This document shows positions 50,774-58,105 of a stretch of 64,000 nt of DNA, one piece after another. The translations under genes and the position numbers were made by a program. Each line of letters starts with the position of its first letter. Position 1 is the first letter of the stretch. The notes below the pieces were generated by a model. The model did not search any database. It was not told where the DNA came from and worked only from the letters and a program-made list of their open reading frames with translations. Source of the stretch: an uncultured Pelagibacteraceae bacterium (lineage in GTDB: Bacteria > Pseudomonadota > Alphaproteobacteria > Pelagibacterales > Pelagibacteraceae); the NCBI GenBank assembly GCA_902633335.1, contig CACPFY010000004.1:1-64000 (forward strand), in the 5' to 3' direction.

Positions 50774-52491
50774 TAATTTAATGTGTTTGGGCCATAAAGT
50801 ATTTTATTTTCGATTTTATTTTTAAGCTCATCTTCAGTATCTTTTAGACTCAAGACATGCCTCCAATAATATCTTGCTTGCAACTTTTCTCCATTAATCC
50901 ATAGGATATCAGCAAAATGATCGTTAACTATTGGATCTAATGGCATAAGTTGAACAGCTTTTTTTAAATATTCTTCTGCTTTTTCATATCTTTTCAATTT
51001 ATATAAAGCCCAACCCAAAGAGTCTGTTATATAACCGTCGTTTGATCTCAGTCTATTCGCTTCCTCTAACATTTTAAGTGATTTTTCAATTTTAACTCCT
51101 TTTTCAATCCAGCTGTATGCTAAATAATTTATTACATAAGCTTGATTTGGCTTAACTTCTAACGAGTCCAAGAAATCTTTTTCTGCTTTCGGCCAATCTC
51201 CAGTTTGTTCATAAGCTATACCTCTTCCATCTTTAACTTTCGGATATAATTCATGGGATCGTGTAATGTTTTGTAATATTTTTGAATAATACTTAATTGA
51301 CTTTTTAAATTTTTGATTATTTTTTAGAAATTGTGCAAAATCATACGTTTGATAATTGTTAGGTAAGTTTAAATTTTTATAACTTGCTTCTATTGTTCTT
51401 AAAGCTTTTTCGGTTTGAGAATTTTCAATATCAAGTGAAGCTATTTGTTTTGATGAATGCCAACTATAGTGGTCGCCAAATCTGTTTAAAAGAAGGTAAA
51501 TTTTTTTTGCCTTTTCATAGTTTCCTATCATAATAAAATTTTCTGCAAGTAAAGTGTTGTAAGAAAAGAAATCTTGATTTAAATATTTTGACAGATTTAT
51601 ATAAAAATTAGACTCTGAATATAAACTTTGAGACGATAAAGCATTTGCAGTTATGTATAATAATTCAGCAATTACATTAGATATGTTTTTGCAATCAAAA
51701 TTATTTTTCAAATAATTTTGCTTTTTTTTGTTAATATCTGAATATAGTTGATTAAGTAGTAAATTTCTTGGGGCTTGCTTTAATTTTGAATTTAAAACTA
51801 AATTTGCTTTTTTTATAAGATCTTTTTTTAATAAATAATTAGCATAAAAAAATGTATATCGTGAGAAATCAGTTGTTTGATCATTGGTTAAACTTAAAAA
51901 CTTTTCATTTACATTTGAAGTATCAAAGTAACAATTTAAGAAAACATCATTAATTTTTTTAATATTTTTGTATTTAGGACTTATCAACTTAAATACTTGT
52001 TTAGCATCATCGTAATTTAACTTTGATTTTTCTACAGATATCCAGCTAAATATTATCTGGCTTAACAGCTCTTGTAATGGAGTGTAGTTATTTTTATTGG
52101 TTAAATTTAAATAATCGTGAGCTTTAGAAAAATTGTTGTTTTTTATAAATTTGCTAATGATGACTATGTCACTTTGGAAAAAATTCTTTTTTTTAATTTC
52201 TAATTTCTTCGAGTATTGAAATGCTTGATTAATTTTGGAGTTGTTAATCAAAGTCTCAATATATAATTTTGAAAATTTATAATGATTATCCTCAAGATTG
52301 TTAAGTCTTTTAAAAAAATTATAAGAGTCATCATAATTATTATTTTGTAAAGAAATCACACCAGCAAAATAATTTGATATTTTATCCCCTGTGTAATATT
52401 TTTCTAAACCCACACTAGAACTTGTAAATACCAAAATATACAAAAAGAAGGTTTGTAAAATTATTCTAATTAGTTTAAAAAATTTATTCAT
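50773..52491 (-). CDS. Tetratricopeptide-repeat protein, secreted or membrane-anchored
   Basis: About 570 residues with an N-terminal hydrophobic signal/anchor (FFLYILVFTSSSVG) and many TPR-like helical pairs. They are clearest in the C-terminal third: GIAYEQTGDWPKAEKDFLDS, YVINYLAYSWIEKGVKIEKS, YITDSLGWALYKLKRYEKAE and AVQLMPLDPIVNDHFADILW. This C-terminal pattern is frequent in alphaproteobacterial TPR proteins encoded next to ispE. The molecular role is unknown; protein scaffolding in the envelope is an inference. The ATG at 52491 is preferred to 52515, which would overlap the divergent glycosylase gene. Confidence 0.85.
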   Translation of the reverse strand: MNKFFKLIRIILQTFFLYILVFTSSSVGLEKYYTGDKISNYFAGVISLQNNNYDDSYNFFKRLNNLEDNHYKFSKLYIETLINNSKINQAFQYSKKLEIKKKNFFQSDIVIISKFIKNNNFSKAHDYLNLTNKNNYTPLQELLSQIIFSWISVEKSKLNYDDAKQVFKLISPKYKNIKKINDVFLNCYFDTSNVNEKFLSLTNDQTTDFSRYTFFYANYLLKKDLIKKANLVLNSKLKQAPRNLLLNQLYSDINKKKQNYLKNNFDCKNISNVIAELLYITANALSSQSLYSESNFYINLSKYLNQDFFSYNTLLAENFIMIGNYEKAKKIYLLLNRFGDHYSWHSSKQIASLDIENSQTEKALRTIEASYKNLNLPNNYQTYDFAQFLKNNQKFKKSIKYYSKILQNITRSHELYPKVKDGRGIAYEQTGDWPKAEKDFLDSLEVKPNQAYVINYLAYSWIEKGVKIEKSLKMLEEANRLRSNDGYITDSLGWALYKLKRYEKAEEYLKKAVQLMPLDPIVNDHFADILWINGEKLQARYYWRHVLSLKDTEDELKNKIENKILYGPNTLN

Positions 52492-52504
52492 AATATCAAA
52501 AAAT

Positions 52505-53191
52505 ATGAATAACAAATTAACTAAGTTAATTAAATACTATAGTTTGATTAATCACAATTTAATCTTTAGTAATAAATCAATAAATCGGTATAATATTGGA
52601 CAGCCATTCGTCCAAAAAGATAAGGCTGGAAGTTTACAAAAACTAAGAGAGGAAATTAATAAAATTAAAAATTGTAAATTAAAAGAAAATGCTTCAAATC
52701 TTGTTTTTTCAGATGGTAATCCTAATGCAAAAGTAATGGTGATTGGTGAAGGACCAGGAGCTAACGAGGATAAAGAGGGATTTCCATTTGTTGGGAGGGC
52801 GGGACAATTGTTGGATAAAATGCTTAATGCAATTAATCTTAGTCGTAAAAATGTTTATATCACAAACGTTGTTAATTATAGACCTCCCGAAAATAGAAAA
52901 CCTACCGAAAAGGAAGTTGAAAGATATCTTCCATACTTAAAAAAACATATAGAAATTATAAAACCAAAAATTATTTTACTTCTAGGCAGCACTGCAATGA
53001 ATGCTATTTTAAAAAAAGCAGATGTAATTTCAAAAATGAGAGGAAAATGGATTGAGATTGAAATCAATAAATTAAAAATATTTTCAATTGTATCTTTTCA
53101 TCCGGCCTACCTCTTAAGGCAGCCAGACCAGAAAAAATTCTCTTGGATAGACTTAAAAATGATTAGAGAAAAATTGAGGAGAGTAAGTTAA
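52505..53191 (+). CDS. Family-4-type uracil-DNA glycosylase lacking Fe-S cysteines
   Basis: Removes uracil from DNA, by homology. The 228 residues carry the family-4 motif GEGPGANEDKEGFPFVGRAG, VYITNVVNYRPPENRKPT, LLLGSTAMNAIL and the C-terminal SFHPAYLLRQPDQK (catalytic His loop). Canonical family-4 enzymes bind a 4Fe-4S cluster with four Cys; this protein has one Cys in total (in NCKL, about residue 57). Positions where the C-terminal pair would lie read NYRPP and YLPYL. An N-terminal extension of about 50 residues precedes the core. It is followed by rnhB after two bases. Confidence 0.88.
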   Translation: MNNKLTKLIKYYSLINHNLIFSNKSINRYNIGQPFVQKDKAGSLQKLREEINKIKNCKLKENASNLVFSDGNPNAKVMVIGEGPGANEDKEGFPFVGRAGQLLDKMLNAINLSRKNVYITNVVNYRPPENRKPTEKEVERYLPYLKKHIEIIKPKIILLLGSTAMNAILKKADVISKMRGKWIEIEINKLKIFSIVSFHPAYLLRQPDQKKFSWIDLKMIREKLRRVS

Positions 53192-53193
53192 AT

Positions 53194-53766
53194 TTGAAAA
53201 ATTATAAGATTATAGCTGGTATTGATGAAGTGGGAAGAGGATGTTTAGCGGGGCCTGTTGTTTCAGCTGCAGTAATTTTAAAGGAAGGCTTACCGATTAA
53301 AAATTTAAAGGACTCAAAAAAACTTAGTTTTAAACAAAGAGTAGAAATTTCAGAGGAAATTAAAAATAAATCTTTTTTTTCATTTGGAATAGCCTCAGTA
53401 AAAGAAATAGAAAAATTAAATATTTTAAAAGCTTCATTGCTATCCATGAAAAGAGCTATTTTAAAATTATCAAAAAAACCCGACTTAGTACTTGTAGATG
53501 GTATATTTGCTCCACAAGTTCAAAATAAATGTAAAACCATAATTAAAGGTGATGAAAAAATAAAATGTATAAGTGCAGCTTCTATCTTAGCAAAGGTTTA
53601 TAGAGATAAAATAATGATTAAGATGTCAAAAAAATTTAAAAATTATGCCTGGGACAAGAATTTTGGTTATGGTACCAAACAACATATTGTTGGCTTAAAA
53701 AAATATGGTTTCACAACAATCCATAGAAAAAATTTTAAACCAATATACAATATGTTGTTGAAATAA
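53194..53766 (+). CDS. rnhB: RNase HII
   Basis: Cleaves RNA in RNA-DNA hybrids, including single ribonucleotides in DNA. The 190 residues have AGIDEVGRGCLAGPVV (catalytic Asp-Glu), DSKKLSFKQR, VLVDGIFAPQ, GDEKIKCISAASILAKVYRD and FGYGTKQHIVGLKKYGFTTIHR. It begins with TTG two bases after the glycosylase stop. The two repair genes are probably one transcript, and ccrM follows with its own promoter. Confidence 0.95.
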   Translation: MKNYKIIAGIDEVGRGCLAGPVVSAAVILKEGLPIKNLKDSKKLSFKQRVEISEEIKNKSFFSFGIASVKEIEKLNILKASLLSMKRAILKLSKKPDLVLVDGIFAPQVQNKCKTIIKGDEKIKCISAASILAKVYRDKIMIKMSKKFKNYAWDKNFGYGTKQHIVGLKKYGFTTIHRKNFKPIYNMLLK

Positions 53767-53807
53767 TCTTAATGCAACTAAAAACCTTTTTTTTCACGTA
53801 AAAATAA

Positions 53808-53836
53808 TTGACCTAAGATTCAATTTAAGGTTGAAT
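53808..53836 (+). promoter_or_regulatory. Putative ccrM promoter
   Basis: TTGACC and TTGAAT are 17 bp apart, with the -10-like element only 6 bases before the preferred ATG, so the transcript would be nearly leaderless. Two GANTC sites lie in the spacer and the -10 region, suggesting methylation-sensitive control. Confidence 0.45.
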
Positions 53837-53839
53837 CTT
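53815..53839. promoter_or_regulatory. Perfect inverted repeat with a GANTC site in each arm, upstream of ccrM
   Basis: AAGATTCAA and TTGAATCTT are 9-bp perfect arms separated by 7 bases. Each arm holds a GANTC (GATTC at 53817-53821, GAATC at 53833-53837), the site CcrM methylates. The repeat ends 3 bases before the preferred ccrM start. In Caulobacter, GANTC sites in the ccrM promoter region link its transcription to methylation state; a similar feedback loop here is an inference. Confidence 0.65.
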
Positions 53840-53842
53840 GAA

Positions 53843-54910
53843 ATGTCAAAGTTTCATAATAAAATTATAAACGGAAATTGCTTAGAAGAATTTAAAAGAA
53901 TTCCTGATAGCTCTTTTGATCTAATTTTTGCTGACCCTCCTTACAATATGCAAATAGGGGAAAAGTTGACTCGTCCAGATGCAAGTAAAGTAAATGGAGT
54001 AAACGATAAATGGGATCAATTTAGCAGCTTTAAACATTATGATGTTTTCTGCAAAGCATGGCTTACTGAATGCAAAAGAATTTTAAAAGATAACGGGAGC
54101 ATATGGGTTATAGGTTCTTACCATAATATTTTTCGTTTAGGCTACCACTTACAAAACTTAAATTATTGGCTGCTTAATGATGTAATCTGGAGAAAAAATA
54201 ATCCAATGCCTAATTTTAGGGGAACCAGATTTACAAATGCTCACGAAACTCTTATTTGGGCATCAAAAAGTAAAAAGTCGAAATACACTTTTAATTATCA
54301 GTCACTTAAGTGTTTAAATGATGATTTACAGATGAGGTCAGATTGGATATTTCCAATATGTAATGGGAGGGAGAGATTAAAAAAGAATGGAAAGAAAGTT
54401 CATTCTACTCAAAAACCAGAAGCATTACTTCATAGAATTATACTAGCTACCACAAATAAGGGTGACAGCATTTTTGACCCGTTTTTAGGCACTGGGACAA
54501 CAGCAGTTGTTGCAAAAAAATTAGGAAGAAATTACTACGGGATAGAAAAAGAGAGAAAATATTTTAAAGCTGCTAGCGAAAGGATTAAAAAAACAAAAGT
54601 TATTAATGATAGTTATCTTGATACGATTGAAAATAACAAATCTAAGCCTAGAGTGCCTTTTGGCTCACTCGTAGAATTAGGAATGTTAAAGCCTGGAACA
54701 TCTTTATTTGATGCTAAGAAAAAAATTAACGCAAAAATTATGGCAGATGGAAGCATTAAATATAAAGAGTCCGAAGGTTCAATTCATAAAGTAGCAGCAA
54801 AAATAATGGGCGCAGATAGTTATAATGGTTGGACTTACTGGCATTATAATTTAAATGGTTCAACGGTTTTAATTGACAGTCTGAGACAAAAGTTTATAAC
54901 ACAAAAATAA
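53843..54910 (+). CDS. ccrM: CcrM-type adenine-N6 methyltransferase (GANTC)
   Basis: Orphan, cell-cycle-type DNA methylase. The beta-class order is visible: DPPY (about 31-34 from this start) comes first and the SAM motif DPFLGTGTT (about 212-220) second, with HSTQKPEALL before it. The last 90 residues (RVPFGSLVELGMLKPGTSLF to WTYWHYNLNGS) form the RAMA-type domain found on CcrM. No restriction gene is adjacent. The ATG at 53843 is chosen over a TTG at 53831, which lies inside the inverted repeat. Confidence 0.95.
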   Translation: MSKFHNKIINGNCLEEFKRIPDSSFDLIFADPPYNMQIGEKLTRPDASKVNGVNDKWDQFSSFKHYDVFCKAWLTECKRILKDNGSIWVIGSYHNIFRLGYHLQNLNYWLLNDVIWRKNNPMPNFRGTRFTNAHETLIWASKSKKSKYTFNYQSLKCLNDDLQMRSDWIFPICNGRERLKKNGKKVHSTQKPEALLHRIILATTNKGDSIFDPFLGTGTTAVVAKKLGRNYYGIEKERKYFKAASERIKKTKVINDSYLDTIENNKSKPRVPFGSLVELGMLKPGTSLFDAKKKINAKIMADGSIKYKESEGSIHKVAAKIMGADSYNGWTYWHYNLNGSTVLIDSLRQKFITQK

Positions 54911-54912
54911 AT

Positions 54913-56043
54913 TTAGTTTTTATAAACCGTGCCTAAATAAGAATTAACAAAACTTTTTCTTTTTAAAAAAAATTTCATAAAAAAGTTTCTAATTATTTGC
55001 ATAAACTTGCTCGATAAATGAAACAGAAAAAAATTAAAGTTTGATCTTCTTCTTACTTTTTTCGCTCTCTTCGATCTTTCTAGAAAATATATTTTTTGTA
55101 TATCCCCTCTTTCATTTTTAATTAGATTAAATAATTCATAAGCGCTTTCTATCGATTGTCCTGCGCCTTGAGCTAATGTTGGTAAAAAACCATTAAATGC
55201 ATCACCTATATAGAAAACTTTACTATTAGATGAGGGAAGTATTTTAGGAGTTGCATATAATGGCCAAGATTTTAAATCCTCTTCATACACTTTCTTTAAA
55301 TTAGGATTTTGTTTAACAATCTTATCCAACAAAATTTTGATATTATCAGGATTGTTTTTTCTGTGTCTTAATATACAAACAAAGTTAAGATCTTTATTTT
55401 TATTTATTGGGTAGATAACTAAATGACAATTTTTTCCCATCATCAGACTAACTTTAGATTGATCAATATCCAATCCTGATGTTGAATTAAGAATTGTCCT
55501 CAATGCGATAGCGTTTTTAAACACTGGTTTATTTTTTTTCTTTTCAAAAAATGTGCGTGTATTAGAAAAAATTCCATCTGCACCAATTACATAATCTACA
55601 AGATCATTCGTGTTATCATCAAATTTAATAAGAACTTTTCCCTTTAATTCTGAAACCTCTTTCATTATTTTTCCAAATCTAATGTGCTGAGTATAAATAT
55701 CATCTTTTAAAAATTCAATTAAAGTGGATCTCTGCAAAGTGGTGTACTTTTCATTATTTGAGTTAAATTGAGCTAAATTTAAATCACATAATTTTTTGTT
55801 TTGAATATTGTAAATATCAAGGTCTTTCGGGTGATATATTTTTTCACTATCAACTTTACTAAAGTTTAATTTGTTCAAAATTTTAATGCTGTTAGTTGAG
55901 AGTTGTATACCATAGCCCTCATCAAGTGGAAGGCTATCATTTTTTTCATAAATCATAAAATCATGATTTTTATTTTTATATAAAAAATTTGCTAAAGTTA
56001 AACCAGCTATTCCAGATCCAATTATTGCAATTTTTTTTTTCAT
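54913..56043 (-). CDS. FAD-dependent monooxygenase (UbiH / salicylate-hydroxylase-like)
   Basis: A 376-residue flavoprotein hydroxylase: FAD Rossmann IIGSGIAGLTLANFL, LDEGYGIQLSTNSIKIL, VIGADGIFSNTR and the second FAD motif YIGDAFNGFLPTLAQGAGQS. The C-terminal 60 residues are basic and hydrophobic and may associate with the membrane. The substrate is unknown: it could be a ubiquinone or an aromatic hydroxylase. Its start overlaps the mutY end by one base. Confidence 0.82.
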   Translation of the reverse strand: MKKKIAIIGSGIAGLTLANFLYKNKNHDFMIYEKNDSLPLDEGYGIQLSTNSIKILNKLNFSKVDSEKIYHPKDLDIYNIQNKKLCDLNLAQFNSNNEKYTTLQRSTLIEFLKDDIYTQHIRFGKIMKEVSELKGKVLIKFDDNTNDLVDYVIGADGIFSNTRTFFEKKKNKPVFKNAIALRTILNSTSGLDIDQSKVSLMMGKNCHLVIYPINKNKDLNFVCILRHRKNNPDNIKILLDKIVKQNPNLKKVYEEDLKSWPLYATPKILPSSNSKVFYIGDAFNGFLPTLAQGAGQSIESAYELFNLIKNERGDIQKIYFLERSKRAKKVRRRSNFNFFLFHLSSKFMQIIRNFFMKFFLKRKSFVNSYLGTVYKN

Positions 56044-57041
56044 TAAAATAAAACTGAAACTTGTTTTAATATTTTTTTTGTGAAAGTTGGTAAAAATTCA
56101 TTGGTATTTTTTATAGAGTACCAAGAGTAATGATTTGGTATGCTTTTTGAGAACTGATAATACAAATTAATATTTAACTTTTTATTTGAAATAGAATTCT
56201 TATATTTTGATAATAATTTCCATTTTTTAAAAGATTTATTGTTTTTAATACTTTCTATTTTCGGCAAGTTGAATTTATTTAAAAAACCCAAATTATTTTT
56301 TTTAGTTAAAGCTATTTCACCCTTTTTAGATAAATAACAAAAAATATTTATGTTTTTATTAACAACTTCTCTCTTTATTTTCCTAATTTTATTTTTAGAT
56401 TTGTAAAATTTACAATTACTCCGGATGGGACATATTCCACATTTTGGAATTTTAGAATTACAGACCAATGCCCCAAATTCCATCATCGCTTCCACGAGGT
56501 CTGAATTTCTGCTGGTATTAAATAGATTTTTTTTATTTATATTTATAAAATTTTCAAAATCTATTTTACTAACTTCCCTATTAAATATTCTTGAAATAAC
56601 TCTTTTCACATTTCCGTCTAGTGCCAATGTTTGTTTGTTGTAAATTAAAGCAGCTAAAACATTTGAAGTATATTCACCAATACCAGGTAGAGTTTTTATT
56701 TCATCAATTTCTCTCGGAAGTTTAGAATTATATTTGTTTACTAATATTTTTGACGTAGCTAAAAGATTTCTAGCTCTCCTGTAATATCCTAAACCCTCCC
56801 ATAACTTAAGAATTTTATTCTCGTTTGCTCTAGATAATGAGTCGAGACTAGCGAATTTTTTTGTAAATTTTTCAAAATAAGGAATAACGGTTTTAACCTG
56901 TGTTTGCTGCAACATAAACTCACTTAATACCCTATAAAAAAGCAAATTAGGTGAATTTTTACCAACACGCCAAGGCAAAGTGCGCTTGTTATTATCATAC
57001 CAAGCTAAAATATTTTTTGTTAAGTTAAACTTTAAATGCAT
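56043..57041 (-). CDS. mutY: MutY, A/G-specific adenine glycosylase
   Basis: Removes adenine mispaired with 8-oxoguanine. It has WYDNNKRTLPWR, SEFMLQQTQV (catalytic Glu), WEGLGYYRRARN, the helix-hairpin-helix LPGIGEYTSN and a 4Fe-4S loop of the C-x6-C-x2-C-x5-C type (from CNSKIPKC to C near residue 210). The C-terminal NUDIX-like domain is degenerate. It diverges from the DUF721 gene with overlapping starts (6 bases), matching the mutY-DUF721-dsbA-smc locus seen in alphaproteobacteria. Confidence 0.95.
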   Translation of the reverse strand: MHLKFNLTKNILAWYDNNKRTLPWRVGKNSPNLLFYRVLSEFMLQQTQVKTVIPYFEKFTKKFASLDSLSRANENKILKLWEGLGYYRRARNLLATSKILVNKYNSKLPREIDEIKTLPGIGEYTSNVLAALIYNKQTLALDGNVKRVISRIFNREVSKIDFENFININKKNLFNTSRNSDLVEAMMEFGALVCNSKIPKCGICPIRSNCKFYKSKNKIRKIKREVVNKNINIFCYLSKKGEIALTKKNNLGFLNKFNLPKIESIKNNKSFKKWKLLSKYKNSISNKKLNINLYYQFSKSIPNHYSWYSIKNTNEFLPTFTKKILKQVSVLF

Positions 57042-57524
57042 AAAAAAAAAACTAATAATAGTTTAACTAAAAATTTCATTCAAGGGCTTAGGCCTTTATC
57101 GAGCACTTTGCCTCAACAAATAAAAAAAGTTTTAAAGAAAAATGGATTTAATTTATCCTCAATTGTTGATAATTGGACAAAAATTATAGGTAATGAGATT
57201 TCAAACAATTGTTATCCTATTAATATAAAGGCACAAGGCAACTCTAAAGATGTAACTTTAATACTCAATGTTATGCATGGAAAAGAAATTGACGTTGAGT
57301 ATAATAAAAAAAATATTATCGACAAAATTAATTCATATTTTGGATATATTTTTATCAAAAATATTCAAATAAAAATTATTAATTCAAAATCAATTAGTTC
57401 AAAAAAAAATGTATCTATGAAAAAAAATAAAAATAACTTTAACGATGAATTGAAAAAAATAAGTGATATTCATTTAAAAAATAAGCTAGAAAAATTAATT
57501 AGTGCCTATGCTGAAAAAAATTAA
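57036..57524 (+). CDS. DciA-like (DUF721) protein
   Basis: A 162-residue protein with the DUF721 core: LSSIVDNWTKIIGNEISNNC, then a strand-rich segment (DVTLILNVMHGKEIDVEYNKK) and a Lys-rich C-terminal part. DUF721 proteins include DciA, the helicase loader/operator of bacteria lacking DnaC, so a replication role is plausible. Position between mutY and dsbA supports the family call. Confidence 0.78.
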   Translation: MHKKKTNNSLTKNFIQGLRPLSSTLPQQIKKVLKKNGFNLSSIVDNWTKIIGNEISNNCYPINIKAQGNSKDVTLILNVMHGKEIDVEYNKKNIIDKINSYFGYIFIKNIQIKIINSKSISSKKNVSMKKNKNNFNDELKKISDIHLKNKLEKLISAYAEKN

Positions 57525-58101
57525 ATTTATTTTAATTACAATATTATTAATTGCCCAGTTTATTCCTGCTAGTGTTTCAGGTGATATTTTAAAAATCGGA
57601 GAAGAGAATGCAAAAATAACTGTCAAAGTTTTTTCATCTTTAACCTGTCCGCACTGTGCGTCTTTTCATAAAAAAGTTTATGAGAAACTTAAAAAAGAAT
57701 ATATTGATAAAAAATTAGTAAAATTAGAACATCATGCTTTTCCTTTAGATTTAGCAGCTCTTAACGCAGAAAAAATAGTCAGATGTGCCCCTAACCCAGA
57801 CACAAAATTTGAACTTTTAACTAAAATTTACGACAAACAAAAAAAGTGGGCAGTAGGTTCAGATATTAAAAAAATTAACGAATCTTTAGTCAAAATTGGA
57901 ACTGATTTTAAAATTAACGACATTGACTTAAGAGCTTGTTTAGACAACGATAGAACTCAAGAAATTATTTTAAATGAGAGAATTGAAGCACAAAAGGAAT
58001 ACAATATTACTTCTACACCAACTATTTACATAAATGGCAAAAAATATGAGGATAAGCATGAATTCAAATCTTTCAAAAAAGAGATAGATAAATTATTATA
58101 A
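57508..58101 (+). CDS. DsbA-family thiol oxidoreductase, periplasmic
   Basis: Secreted thioredoxin-fold protein with a signal peptide (about 24 residues), active site CPHC at 47-50 in SSLTCPHCASFHKK, and the cis-proline loop ITSTPTIYING near residue 175. It has a helical insert as in DsbA/BdbD. An in-frame GTG at 57502 precedes it, but the ATG gives a better signal peptide. It overlaps the DUF721 gene by 17 bases and precedes smc by 4 bases. Confidence 0.9.
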   Translation: MLKKIKFILITILLIAQFIPASVSGDILKIGEENAKITVKVFSSLTCPHCASFHKKVYEKLKKEYIDKKLVKLEHHAFPLDLAALNAEKIVRCAPNPDTKFELLTKIYDKQKKWAVGSDIKKINESLVKIGTDFKINDIDLRACLDNDRTQEIILNERIEAQKEYNITSTPTIYINGKKYEDKHEFKSFKKEIDKLL

Positions 58102-58105
58102 TTTC

